Assembly: GCA_009869945.1 (NCBI GenBank)
Contig: WIXG01000021.1
Location: forward strand, 124,001-188,000
Direction: 5' to 3'
Length of the DNA stretch: 64,000 nt
From: Mesaphorura yosii
Taxonomy: Eukaryota > Arthropoda > Collembola > Poduromorpha > Tullbergiidae
The stretch's first letter is position 1. Each line of letters opens with the position of its first letter. Shown piece by piece: positions 24,727 through 35,997 of this stretch. The position numbers and the translations under genes are program-made. The notes beneath the pieces were generated by a model. The model saw only the letters and a program-made list of their open reading frames with translations, ran no database searches and was not told the origin of the DNA.

Positions 24727-26466
24727 CGAACTAAAACTAACTCCAATCTGTAATTGTAATTTACTTGACTTTACTACTGTAAATATTTGCGTATAGGCTT
24801 AGGCTTAGGTTAAGCGTGTTTGGCGTACGGCTGTAGTTGAATAGAGTAAACGCGATCCGCGTTTTTATGATACCGATTACCGATATCAAGCCTCCTTGTA
24901 TAGAGATACTATATAGAACATAGAGATATCACGTGCATCGAGAGCAGTTAAGATTTTAGCCGTTCTTTTGTTATCGTGTCTTTAGTTGTTGTTGGCTGGC
25001 TGGGTTTATGAGTGATTCTTTTACGTAGTTTCGAATGTGGTGATCATTTTTACGGATTTTGGGTTGCGTTGCCTTACGGCCGAGGTCAGATTTGGATTGA
25101 TCTTTTAACATTTAAGTGACTTGCCACTACTCTTATTCACAAAAGAAAAGATTGCAATCAATCATGGAATTAGGAAAGGGAAAGATTCTCAATATTCAAT
25201 TACTTATTTGTCTGATTTTATTTGAATTATTGTTCTTGAAGTTTAAGTGGAAGTGTGCACGTTTGTTCTTTTATACGATACTTGATCATGTATTAACTCG
25301 ATAGCTATTCTATTTATAACGCGCTAAACGAGATACGAAATTTTATACTTGCAATTGCAATTTGAATCATGCAAATTCTAATTAGTACTCAAATCGCAGT
25401 CGGGCGTCGGGCAGATTTTATCGTGTTATCGTGCTGTAGATCGCAAAATTCGAATTTGAAATTGTTTGGCGTTGTCACGTCATTGCATGTAAATTATGTT
25501 AGAGCGAAGGAGCCTGTGTGTAAATACTGAAAGTAGGCAGTCGCGGGGTAGGATTCTATTCGATCTTGTTAGAGTATTTAAGTTAGTAGACAGTAGGCTA
25601 AATCTGTTGAGTGCGAATTAATAAATGGAATCATCACGTTTGATTGCCAACATTACCCGTCCACGTCCACGTTCATAATTGGATTGATCCTTTTGTTTCA
25701 GTTTGTCCTTGGTGAGCTTAACCTTTACATGCAACGCAGCGACATTTGGACTTGACATCAACATCAAAGCAAAAGCTGGAAAGGAAACGAACACGAACAT
25801 CAAACAAAAAGCATCATCAGCGAATTATTAACGATAATTGCCATCCGCGACTCGACTCGCGAGATATAAACAAGCAATCAGCAATCACGATTTTTTGGAT
25901 GATTGCATGAACTGCCCGCCCGGCAAATTGCAAATCACAATAAAATGGCTGGCGCATCACTTTTTTCGGTTGTCGGTTCGTTTGCGACTTCCAATTTTAG
26001 GATTCGCAATTTGCAGAACAATGTTTGGCACAAAGCAATCTTCGACGGAATTGCAGTCTCAAATAAATTGAATCGATTCTTTAGAATTCCGCGTCCGCCA
26101 TTATCATTAAATTGATTACGAAGTCTATAATTAAATTTTGATACCGCGCATGGCCGTGTTCTGCTGCTGCCCTTCCGGACGCTTAATTAAATATTTGGCC
26201 GATTCATAACAATGAGGATGAGAACAAGTTTAAGTGGATGCGCTTCGCGTGGGCGTAACCTGCCGATTCTGATACAACCCGTTGTTCGTTCGTTGCTTTG
26301 TTTGTATAAATTCAGATGTTTCATTCGTCGTCTTGCTTATTACGGATTACTGGAACTTCAACTTAACTGACTGAAAATTGTGATTGTTCCTTTGCTGTTT
26401 GTTAGACGTGATTGAATCACTGAAATCTAGTTAACTCACTTAACGGAAGTTCAGCTAATAAAGAAA
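24727..26466. other. WDR26 3' UTR and upstream region of the first OBP gene
   Basis: AATAAA at 25620-25625 is the likely WDR26 poly(A) signal, giving a 3' UTR of about 0.9 kb. From there to 26300 I see no gene. Confidence 0.5.
26305..26311 (+). promoter_or_regulatory. TATA box of the first OBP gene
   Basis: TATAAAT lies 162 bases before the start codon. A TCATT initiator-like word follows at 26321, closer than the usual 25-31 bases. Confidence 0.5.
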
Positions 26467-27254
26467 ATGGCGAATTTTCAATTCATGGTGGTCACGATGG
26501 TGGTCCTGGTCTCCGCTAATGTGGTAAGTCAATTAGATCAATTTTACCTTTTTAAATCCATTTTATGGTGTGGTGGCCGTCAGTTGGCAAGACTTTGCCT
26601 TATCGGCAATTGCTATTGCATTTGTGCATTGCAGGTCGCTGGGATCGAAGTACAGTGCAAGGGAATGGACATCAAGGTCACTGAAGAGCAAATTATGAAC
26701 GTTAAGGAGTGCCTATCTTCTGCGGGCGTTACTGACATGAAGAGTTTGACTCCAGAGACTGCTGGCGTAAGTAATTTGATGGGAATGGCCATGGATCAAT
26801 CCAGTGTATTGAAGCCAATTTATGTCAAATTGCTCAGTGTTTTTCGCGATGCGTCATGGAGAAGAAGCAGCTGGTCGATGCTAACAGCAAGCCCCACAAA
26901 GAGAACATTAACAAAATGATTGACGAAGCCATACCTGCGGCCATAAAGGACGAGTGGAAGGCGGCCATGGAAAAGTGCTTGGATAACGAAGGTAATTGAG
27001 CACTGAATACATTAACGCTGTCGTTGACGCTTGCAATGAAATTAATGGACATTTTAACATAGGGCAAAACCTGAAGAGCAGTGCAGACGACCCAAAGTGC
27101 ATGAGCTACGTTCCATTGTCTCTCTGCACACATGCGGCCTTCATGAAGGTAATAATTAAATGCATTACGGTTACGGTTAGTCATGTCTTCTTGTATGCAA
27201 GTACTCATAAGTTTTGCAATTTACGATTTGCAGGTTTGTCAACCCTCTTCCTAA
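26467..27254 (+). CDS. Odorant-binding protein, copy 1
   Basis: A secreted carrier for small hydrophobic ligands, of the PBP/GOBP fold. Exons are 26467-26523, 26635-26766, 26838-26991, 27063-27148 and 27234-27254, giving 149 residues. A signal peptide (MVVTMVVLVSANV) precedes the mature chain. The classic six-cysteine core is visible: C1 in KECLSS, C2-x3-C3 as CFSRC, C4 in EKCLDN, and C5-x8-C6 as CMSYVPLSLC. Two further cysteines, in VQCKG near the N-terminus and VCQPSS at the very end, could form a fourth disulphide. The last exon codes only six residues plus the stop and supplies the eighth cysteine. Copy 2 lies 0.7 kb downstream with similar exon architecture. No search was run; the call rests on the cysteine spacing. 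Confidence 0.85.
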
Positions 27255-27359
27255 AGAAATGAATACCTCAAACACTTTAGAGGCATGACGTGGAAAAGTG
27301 GATGCTGTCATGTCAGTCAATTTAATGGTGATACTAAATTCTCGCTAAGTCATTCGTTG

Positions 27360-27365
27360 AATAAA
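27360..27365 (+). terminator. Poly(A) signal of OBP copy 1
   Basis: AATAAA 105 bases after the stop codon, with no other signal between. Confidence 0.65.
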
Positions 27366-27847
27366 CCTAGTTTAATTGCATAATTGCATTTGAATGGAAA
27401 ATTCGTTTCCCCCTGCATATGCATTAATCACGAGTACCATGCGTTTACCAGGCCATGACACGCGCCTGAAGCGTCGGTGACAAGTTTGCATGCTCTGTCG
27501 TTCAAGAGAATCATCAAATCGTGAAGGAAGCAAGCTTGTCAACAGTCAAACCGAACACTAAATGCCAGCATCCGGAAATCTCAAACCTGAGAGGCACTTA
27601 TAGAAGAGATCAGAGGTCAGTCGCTGGTACATGGCGCGAGCACGCAAATGAAGTCAGTGATATACGACAACAGACAACACGGCGATATCAATTTTTGTTA
27701 ACAAGTTCACCAAATCTAATTATCCAAGTTTTCCGCAAAATTATCATTTCACACTTCACTCGGTGATTTTGAAATTGGTGGCTGGACCCCGACAATTGAC
27801 AGGCGTCGTGACGGACGCTTGGTTAGCGTCACCGCGGAACTTGCTGG

Positions 27848-27881
27848 TATAAATACAACTTCTAATGCCACCGCCATCAGT
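27848..27881 (+). promoter_or_regulatory. TATA plus initiator core promoter of OBP copy 2
   Basis: TATAAATA at 27848 and TCAGT at 27877-27881 place the initiator A 31 bases after the TATA start, the textbook arthropod spacing. The start codon is 83 bases further on. This is the clearest core promoter in the window. Confidence 0.75.
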
Positions 27882-27961
27882 ACCGAATTTTCAAGAATTC
27901 ATCTCCACGCGTTTGCATTTGACCAATTTTCAAACCAAGGCTTCGACTTCTAATTAGAAAG

Positions 27962-28916
27962 ATGGTCATCTCTGTAAAGTTCCTGCTCGCCGTCGTCATC
28001 TCTTCGGCTGCGTTTCTGCTGGTAAGCCATCCACATCCCTGACATCCTGATTCTGGGCCAGTGACACAAATTTTCGTCTTATTCTTGTAGTTTCCGCTTG
28101 CAGGTTCTCGGCCAACAGCAGCCGCAGCCACCCCAACAGGACACGACGAATATGAAACCGCAGTGTCGTGGGGTTGATCTGAAGTACAGCGAGGAGAAGA
28201 TGCTCAACCTGATGGCATGCGTGAACGCGACGGGGTCGGACACGGCACGAGAAATCCCGGCGGAGAAAATCCCTGTATGTTCCACCCTAACTCACCTGGC
28301 CTTTCTTTACTTATTTGCATTAAAAAATAATTAATTCACTGACCGAATCGTTGCCTGTGTTTCCTTTCCAGTGTTTCATCAAATGCGTGCTAACAATGCA
28401 GGGTCTGGTAAGCCTTTCCTTCGGGAGTGCGATGCGGCGCCGGCTCGATGCCTTTTCCGATAACTCTTTTCTACGAGATTGTGTTTCGAATCAGTTGAAT
28501 CAAATCTTGCTTCGGTTGCTTACGAATAGATTGACGAGACCGGAATGCCCCATAAAGAGAACATCATGAAAGCCGTCGATTCCTCCATGCCCGACGAAGT
28601 CAAGGAGGATTTGAAGGCCGGGTTCTCAAAGTGTCTCGACGATTACGGTAATTTGTTTTAGTCGCATTATTTCGCCGTTTAACCCTCAAGTTTTGTCTTT
28701 ATCTTTATCCAGGAAAATCGATCGACCCGAAGGACGAGACGTGCATGGCTTTCGCTCCGCTGTCGGAATGCATGCACATGAATTATATGAACGTGAGTTA
28801 CTCAGATTTAATAGCTCCTGATATGTGCTCACTGCTCAAGCAATTTAAGGAACTTGCGTCTAAGTTTGCATTCTTTCTGCGTTCTGCCTGTACAGGTTTG
28901 CAGGATCCAAGCGTAA
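27962..28916 (+). CDS. Odorant-binding protein, copy 2
   Basis: Secreted PBP/GOBP-fold ligand carrier, a tandem relative of copy 1. Exons are 27962-28021, 28104-28274, 28372-28407, 28530-28647, 28713-28792 and 28896-28916, giving 161 residues. After the signal peptide (FLLAVVISSAAFLLVLG) there is a Gln/Pro-rich insert (QQQPQPPQQ) absent from copy 1. The core cysteines keep their spacing: CFIKC for C2-C3 and CMAFAPLSEC for C5-C6. The extra N-terminal (PQCRG) and C-terminal (VCRIQA) cysteines are also kept. Both copies share PHKENI between C3 and C4, supporting recent common origin. An additional intron splits the C2-C3 exon from the PHKENI exon; copy 1 has these fused. The last exon again codes six residues plus the stop. 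Confidence 0.86.
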
Positions 28917-28989
28917 GGAAATCGCGCGTTCCGCCGTATTTTTCATCTACATTTCTTGGAATTTCGATTTCTTTTTGTGTTTTCTTTCG

Positions 28990-28995
28990 AATAAA
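28990..28995 (+). terminator. Poly(A) signal of OBP copy 2
   Basis: AATAAA 73 bases after the stop codon. The NPC2 signal on the other strand (29038-29043) is 43 bases away, so the 3' ends nearly touch. Confidence 0.6.
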
Positions 28996-29071
28996 CTTGC
29001 GAAAACTCTTCGCGAAATTCGGTTGCTTGATTCCTAATTTATTGCTTAAAATCGACAGAAGTAGTATAATT

Positions 29072-29652
29072 TTATTTGCTGGCTGATTTAAATTCGACCA
29101 CCGACGACTTGCATAGCATTTTCTTGTCATCGTCCCCAAGGACGATCATCTTGAGCCTGAATTTTGCTGCTGGGAGGTTGTTCGGCATGGTTTCACTGAA
29201 GAAAGCGTTGACGGGCTTGCCCGCCTCGAGTGGGCAGGTGATGTTGAATCGGGCGGAGCACAGATTTTCTCTCTGCAGCGTACAAATACAAGAAATACAA
29301 ATGCGATGCTCAATTCATGGGTGACCTGTGAACTCGGTCTTAACCTTACCCATAAATACGTCTCGATCCCCCAGTACAGGTCCTTATTGTATCCAACCAC
29401 GAATAACTGCTTTGTATTGATTTTTGGGACCAAATCAGCCGCCAGCGTGATTTGCTTTCCTGCTTCAACAAAGCACGAATCTTTGGAGCACGGAGGAGTG
29501 ATTTCCAGTCTCGTTAAATACGCCAGCGGTGAGCCGCAGTCTTCAAGTGGAACTTTTGTATTGAGCTGCGCCTCCTGCTGGGCAGTCACGGCCACCGCTG
29601 AAAATACCAGAAATAGCGCCAGCGTTGCCATCGACTTTAAGTAGAGTTGCAT
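29072..29652 (-). CDS. NPC2-like ML-domain lipid-binding protein
   Basis: Secreted or lysosomal sterol/lipid carrier with the MD-2-related lipid-recognition fold. In arthropods the family is expanded, and some members carry semiochemicals in antennae. Two exons, 29652-29350 and 29272-29072, join in phase 0 to give 167 residues. A signal peptide (ALFLVFSAVAVTAQ) precedes DCGSPLAYLTRLEITPPC. Six cysteines are present in mature sequence (DCG, PPC, DSC, NLC, ITC, MLC), the standard NPC2 number. The internal AFFSETMPNNLPAAKF stretch fits the family's hinge after the fourth strand. It faces the two odorant-binding genes tail to tail. A minus-strand AATAAA (29038-29043) follows the stop; a second overlaps the stop codon itself. 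Confidence 0.87.
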
Positions 29653-30235
29653 CTTTTCAGTCCGAACTTGCCTTGACGCTTGCCCCTGTGATCTGTGTTC
29701 TGTACTCCACGGCTTTAGAATTCTTACTGCACTGATAAGAGACAGGATCCTTGACGAAATATTGATTTTTTACATGACAATTCACATTTATAGCATGCGC
29801 ATGCAGTGATTTTCCAGGGCACGACCAAAAACAAGACAAGAAAGTCAAATATTGAAACAATGAGGACAAGACAAAACAAAGGCAAGGCAGACTGATACAC
29901 AAAACAAAGAACGAAAAATGTTTAAAAATTTTATAGTTCAAAGGTTGAGGACCAGATGGGTCGTGGCGAGGCCTCGGTGCAATGCAAGTTTGACAGCTTG
30001 AGACAATTGCCATGAGCTAAAATCAACTTCACATCCTGAAAGCAGAAATAACCGAGCGCAGTTAGTTGGCTGATAACTTTTTATACTCGAACTTAATAAC
30101 GCGAAATCCAGAAACTTCAAACGACGATCTTTGTCTCAACTTATTTTATTAATATAATTCCATTTACAGTCTTGCATAATTTGATTTGATTCGGGATTGA
30201 TTCTAAGCATTAATCGAACACATTGTTAATACCCT
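29653..30235. other. Spacer between NPC2-like and AARSD1 genes
   Basis: Both neighbours are on the minus strand, so this holds the NPC2 promoter and the AARSD1 3' UTR. Open frames here have no domain or splice partner. Confidence 0.4.
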
Positions 30236-33200
30236 TCATGACTGCTGCAGCTGATGGCGGGCACCCGCCAATTGGACCATGAATTCCTTTACCGCCTTCT
30301 GCACACCGTTGATTTTGGATACTTTGGCCTGGAAAAGATTTCCTCGCAGCGTTCCCTTCCCGTCGAGCTGCGTGCAAAGCAAATTCCCCAAATTGGTCAG
30401 GGCAGCGGAGTCAATGACGTTCTCAGCACCACGAAGAAGCACATTTCCGGTGTTTCCGTCCGATTTGAGAGTGATTAAAAGAACGATGTCCTTCTGGGTT
30501 GAGAAAAACACGATCATGACGCCAATATGCAATTCGTATTAAGAATCGCTGACTGCAGACTTACTGTGACTCCAATTTCACGCAACAAAGCCATCCCGAA
30601 ATCCAATTCGACATTATCTCTGTGATAATGTAGAAAATTCTCTCCGTTGGCATTCCTTAATAAATTCTGCGCATCCAATTTAGCCAAATCCTTCCGCAGA
30701 TTTTCAGCAGCCTGTAAGCAAGAAAAGAAACAAATGCAAGCATTCAATTAATTTGCGCTTGTCCATCACTCTGCACTGAATCAAACTGATTTCTACCTTC
30801 TTCGTAGTTTTAAGGACCAGCTGCAATTTTTCCGCTGCTGTGACTAGTTCTGGGGCCGGACAACTGAAATTCGCGAAATAATTAGAAAAACAGGGACCAC
30901 AACGGGCGATGGTAGAATAAAACGACGCTTGTCACCTGAAATTATTGGTCAGGCTCAATTCTCGTTGGAACATTTCGCCAAGTTTCTTGAGCACTCGGTT
31001 TCCGGCCAGGAAATGGAGGAGGCACTTGCCCTTTTTCTTTTCGACGGAGAGGAGTTTAATTGCCTGAAGTTGGGAGAGGCATGAGACATGAGTTCCGCAG
31101 CAGACGTTGCTTTCCACATCAGCAATTGTGACGATGCGAATCTTGTCCTTGATGTCTGCGGGTAGGTTTCGACCTCGCGCCTACAGAAAAGCATCAGGGG
31201 TTTAAAAATACGGCCATCGGCCATTCGTCACTGAATTCTGAATGAAATGGCCTCATTAATTTATAATTCCGTACGTTCTTTAACTTTAGATCATCCAGCG
31301 CGACGACGTCCACTGTGACTGGAACTGCAGCCCGAATTCTTTCGTTCACATCGTCCTCAAGTATTTGCATTTGCTCGTTGGTCATGTCTTTTGTATCTGT
31401 AGATTTTCCAAATTAACAAACTTTGTGAACGAAGTCATTAAAGATCGACTGCATGGAATTGTAAACGGAATTTACGAATTTACCCAATTCGATGAAGGAC
31501 GTGCTGTCAGGCGAGCCAAGCCACCATGACGTGGTGTTAAACTGGAAGAGCTGGTCAGCTCTGGCGGAAATTAGATGCTGCCCTGGAATTTGAACAGAAC
31601 AGACAGACCAGTTAAATCATAGCCAGTAATCAGTGGCAAAAGCAAATATCTTGCGTGTATTTCAAAGTCAGCGTACTAAACTGTAGCAGAGCTTCTCTTT
31701 AGTTCCTTTGAAAGACAAAGCACGAAATGACGAAGCAGCGTCCTATTTGAAGGGAACGCGACAACAGCTCGTGCGTTCATGCGTTTTTGGCAGTTGGTCG
31801 ATTTTAGGATTTGGTACTCTCGTTAATTAATACCACCTTGTTGTAAACTGGTCCAGTGATCGCAAAATTGTGTTTCAGTAAGAAGTTTCAGCTACGACCA
31901 AAGGATTTACGCATGCACTTGAAAATGGGCTTGAACGGTAAGATTCTTTATCATTATCACTATCACTTCATTCACTGAATTATGGGTGATATTGGAAGTC
32001 TTGGAAATTTGGAAGAAAGGTGTCAATCATTGTCAAATATTGGCATCCAGGTGACGATGACGGAGACGGCGACTCACCAACCAACTCAAACCATAGCCAA
32101 GAGGATGAATCACTGATGGTTGACGATTTTCTGGATGTCGACGACGACGATGATGGTGATAATGACAGCACAGGGACACCGGATGAAGATTCCGATTACT
32201 CATACCCGATGGAACTTGGACCCGAACCCTCTACAACACATTCTGCGGGAGACCTACTAGAATCACTATTGACTTCTATGGCTGCAAGTGTGGGAGGAAT
32301 ACCGGCGACAAATGCAACTGGGGCTGCTGCTGTCACTACCACAGAGTCTGCAGTATCATCGGAAGCAATCTCGCCTGATTCCACCTCCACTCTTAATGAG
32401 CCTTTGCCCCTTTTGCCTTTGAAGGTGAACACCGTGAAGGTGGAGTCCTCAGATGAATCCTCAAATGATGACATTAACGAAGCTATTTCAAGATCTTTGC
32501 AAACCGCCTATGATGCCTATGGTACAAATTTCTGAATAATTTACTGTCAAATTAAGCGTATTTGCGTATTAAATTTGTTTTAATTGGTTGTAACATTTTG
32601 TTAATCAGATACCGCCAGTAGCGCCCTAATGTTGTGCCGTGTTCGTGCGGGCCATTATTCAATCCCATCCGAAGTAACATCAGCTGTTAATTCTGCACGG
32701 CGGACTTCTACTGCTCTCGAGCTCTGGTCACCAACACCAAAGCGAGTGAAATTTTCTTCGGCTATCGACTTAACTGACGGGCCAACTGGTGCCAGTTCTA
32801 AATCTAGCACATATTTTATCACAAAAGCTCTACCTGGTAACTCAGGTAAGACAAGAGAGAAGAAAAGGAATGTAGATGAAATTCGTCAATTCGTGGAACC
32901 AGTAATTCTTATTGACATTGCAATATCGAATATCCAGCAACAACAAACGAGAAGGAGCTGAAGAACTGTGCTTTGTATATGTGTCCGAAAACGCCAGCCG
33001 ATTGGGTCTGCAGTGGCTGCTACAGTGTGGTGTATTGTTCCAGTGAGCATCAGAACATGCACTGGGCCGACCATGAAATTGCTTGCGAGCATTTTGCGCT
33101 CAGAAGATCTCCACAGTTGGTGTTTCAAGGACCGATTCTTGTGACAAGGGAAAGACAATGCAAACCAGGCTCAATCAATGCAATAAGCGCTGCTACGTCA

Positions 33201-35997
33201 GCTAAACGATTTCAATTGGTGGCATTGGTGCAAATTCCTGCGAAAGAAAGGGTTTTGGACGAGATTCCTGTCCTTCTCGCTCCCTGGCCCAGAATAAAGC
33301 ATCATCAGTCGCAAGATTTCTCGGTGAACAGAGAAACCAAACTGAAATCAGCGACTTGCTTTGGCTGCTGCAGTGCACTGAGACTGAGCGATCCATTTAC
33401 TTGCGTCAAGTGCAATCTGCCCATGTGCTCAAGCGAGTGCGCCTTGCATGAGAATCACGCAGCGAACGAATGCCAGATCATCGTCAAGCGCCAGTGGAGT
33501 TCCAAGGGAAACCCGTTTCATCGAGATCCCCGGACGTTTTTCCTGAAGCATTCGGATCAAGACGTCGAGTTCCTCTACGAAGACGTGATGATGTGCAGAT
33601 TGATTTTGCTCTACATAAGAGAAGAAGGCAAGAAACTTGCCTACGTCACAAAAGGAGGCAGACGCGGCTGGGCGGCAGAAACCCCAAAATGGACTTCGCT
33701 CTTAAAAACTTGGAAATGTGAAGACTGGAGAAGACTGCGGGAGTCCGTCCGCGGTGAATACGTGTTTAACCGTTTGGAGGAGTTGTTTCCACTCAGCCTC
33801 TTTCTGACAAACGACAAGACGGTAGTTTGGAAATTGTTTTGCATACTTGAGACAAATGCTTTCAAGTATCAATACGAGCTTAAAAGGTGAGCTGTGGCTA
33901 GCGCTAAATTAATGAACGATGAGACGATATTTTCATAATTTCGCTGGCTGATTTTCAGGTACAACGTTCTCTGCAACATTCTGCCACTGGCACATCATTC
34001 CTGCCAGCCAAACACTCACACGTTTCTCGAGGAAACCGATGCCGGTGATCTCGTCGTTCGTGCAGTCTCGACAAGAAAGATCGAAAAAGGAGAGTCAATC
34101 ACATTCTCGTATGTGCCGCTTTTCTATTCGTTCATGGAACGACGGCTGCTCATTTTGGACGACCACCTATTTTGGTGCCGCTGTTCAAGATGCTCTGATC
34201 GGCAAGACTGCAACCTGTTCACTGCGTCATTGAAATGTGCTGCTTGTAATGTTGCCTACGTCGTCCCGTCGAAGGAGCTGCTAGAAGAAGGTACGCACCA
34301 CAGGCAGACAAATACCATCAGAATTTGGGGCCATACCATTTTAACTTGAATTGTGATGCCACATTTTACGATTTTACAGAGCCTGGACTCAAACCCCGAA
34401 TGACTGACCGTGATTCAATCACATCTGCCCGGTCCGAATATTATGAAAGTCTTTCCAGCGCGAAATACGACTGGGCATGTACATTGCACATTTGCGAAAT
34501 CCCACCTTATGGCGGCTCAAGCTCGAGCTCAAAGTCTGTTAACAGAATACATGAGGTGATGACAACTCCACAAGTTTTCCGTGAGCTCAGTTGGCAGGAA
34601 GAGAAATGTGTTCGTGTTTTGGATCACCCTGCCTCGGCCACGGTCATGGCGTACGTACGCTCGTTATCTGAGCAAGAACGCGTCCACAGTAACAACGCGA
34701 TTACGCTGAAACTAATGGAGAGCATTCTTCGTGGGGATGTCGTCGATCTCACGAACCCCAGCAGCGTGAAGATAAGAGAAATGCACCTGGTCCTCGGTGC
34801 GAAGACGAAAATGGAGGCCTTCATGAAGACGTTGTTCAATCCAAATCCAGGGAATACAGGGGCAGGCTTAGGCTTTACTTTGGAAGGCAAGAAAAAAGAG
34901 ATTGAAAATTGGCATGGCTGAGAGAGGCTGTGCTGTGCTAATCTGAAACTTAATTCCAGGCTACCCTTTGAAAGCCTTGGGGGAAATTAAGGCTGAATAT
35001 GACAGACGAATGGGGAGCGTCAGCGCTGGTCGTGTTGTAAGCCTGCGCCCGACAAATGCAGCAGCAGTCACAGCAGTGACTTCAGCAAGATCAACTTCAA
35101 CATTTCGTAATTACGCGGATGTGATGAGACGTTATGATTTTCAGACGAGTGTGGACTGATAAAGAATGAGTGAGTTGGCAGTCGACTGGCAATTGTGACT
35201 AATCTGGCCTTAAATTACCCGAATGTTGTTGCATGTGGTCGAATCTTCTTGTCCAGTTGAGCTTAATTGTGACGGGTTCACCCTTTTCCAAAATAATGCT
35301 GTTACTTTTTTGCTTATCAGACTGGACTTGGACGTAGTGCAGCGCCTGAGTTCCGCTACGAACAACTCGAACTACTTCATACTCGTTCAAGAACCCGTGA
35401 TCGTCCGGCTGCAAGGCGGTAGAAAGATAATTCAGAGTACACCTTAGCATTAATATTAACATTAATTAGACAAGGCTGCTTGGTACTGTAAATTCTAAAC
35501 TCTCTTGGATAATGATCCTGTTAGAATAAACTAAGCTTTGGTATTGGAAATAATCTTTGTTGGAAGTCTGGCTAAAATCTTTTGGGAAGTTTCTAATCGT
35601 TAATCGAGAATCCTCTTACTTGTCCTCCGCCTTCAGGAAACAAAATCGTATCTTCCAGTATGACTTCGTAGAAATTGTAGGAACCCTCGCCCGAATTTGG
35701 ATTTGAGTAGAAGTCATTTGCTAGAGTCGGAGTCGGAGCGCCTTGGCCATTAGAAATTCCATTGCGCAACTGGACGGTGGCCAATTCCTTTTTGATAGGG
35801 TTCGAATCGTCTAACAGAGTACACGATAAGACCTTCGTGGTGAACTGGCAAACCGAAAAGAAAACAGGACAATTAATTCAGGCTCCAGATGTCCAGAGAC
35901 TCCAGACATTTTTTAAAATCTTATCGTATGATTAGCGTTCATCGATTGATTTTGTACTGACCTCCGTCAAAGCTGGGCTTCTCTGGCACATGAACAT
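30236..35997 (-). CDS. AARSD1: AARSD1, stand-alone alanyl-tRNA editing protein
   Basis: Hydrolyses Ser (and Gly) wrongly attached to tRNA-Ala, acting in trans in the cytosol. Exons are 35997-35962, 35844-35620, 35408-35219, 31582-31484, 31387-31275, 31180-30936, 30863-30797, 30711-30565 and 30493-30236; phases join to give 459 residues. The AlaX zinc site is complete: HMQQH (about 145-149) and CCGTH (about 248-252). FPEGGGQ, RRFDHMQQHSGQHL and ESNVCCGTHVS match the animal protein closely. Compared with the human protein there is an insertion of about 30 residues (LRNGISNGQG to SYNFYE) before VILEDTILFPEGG. Between HMQQHSG and QHLIS lies an intron of 3636 bases that contains a whole MYND-SET gene on the other strand. 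The gene starts 436 bases from the NUP50-like gene, back to back. Confidence 0.95.
31913..35159 (+). CDS. MYND-SET (SMYD-like) protein nested in an AARSD1 intron
   Basis: Probably a SmydA-type lysine methyltransferase or relative. Exons are 31913-31937, 32051-32521, 32609-32845, 32938-33886, 33959-34290, 34380-34886 and 34960-35159; every junction keeps phase, giving 906 residues. Residues 1-245 are unusual: strongly acidic (SLMVDDFLDVDDDDDGDND), then Ser/Thr-rich, with a basic TPKRVKF patch. MYND follows at about 255-296 (CALYMCP, VCSGCYSVVYC, H..C). A second zinc-like cluster (CFGCC, CVKCNLPMCSSEC) and SET residues come next (HHSCQPN near 573-579, GESITFSYV near 605, CRCSRC post-SET). The usual NHSC asparagine is histidine here. 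The last intron is GC-AG. An in-frame TAA upstream of the first ATG supports the start. Joining the acidic exons to MYND rests on splice phase, not homology. Confidence 0.85.

Noticed and set aside
33959-34349. Several separate small genes in the 32.0-35.2 kb + strand interval
   Set aside because: The separate open frames join in phase through plausible splice sites into one MYND-SET protein.
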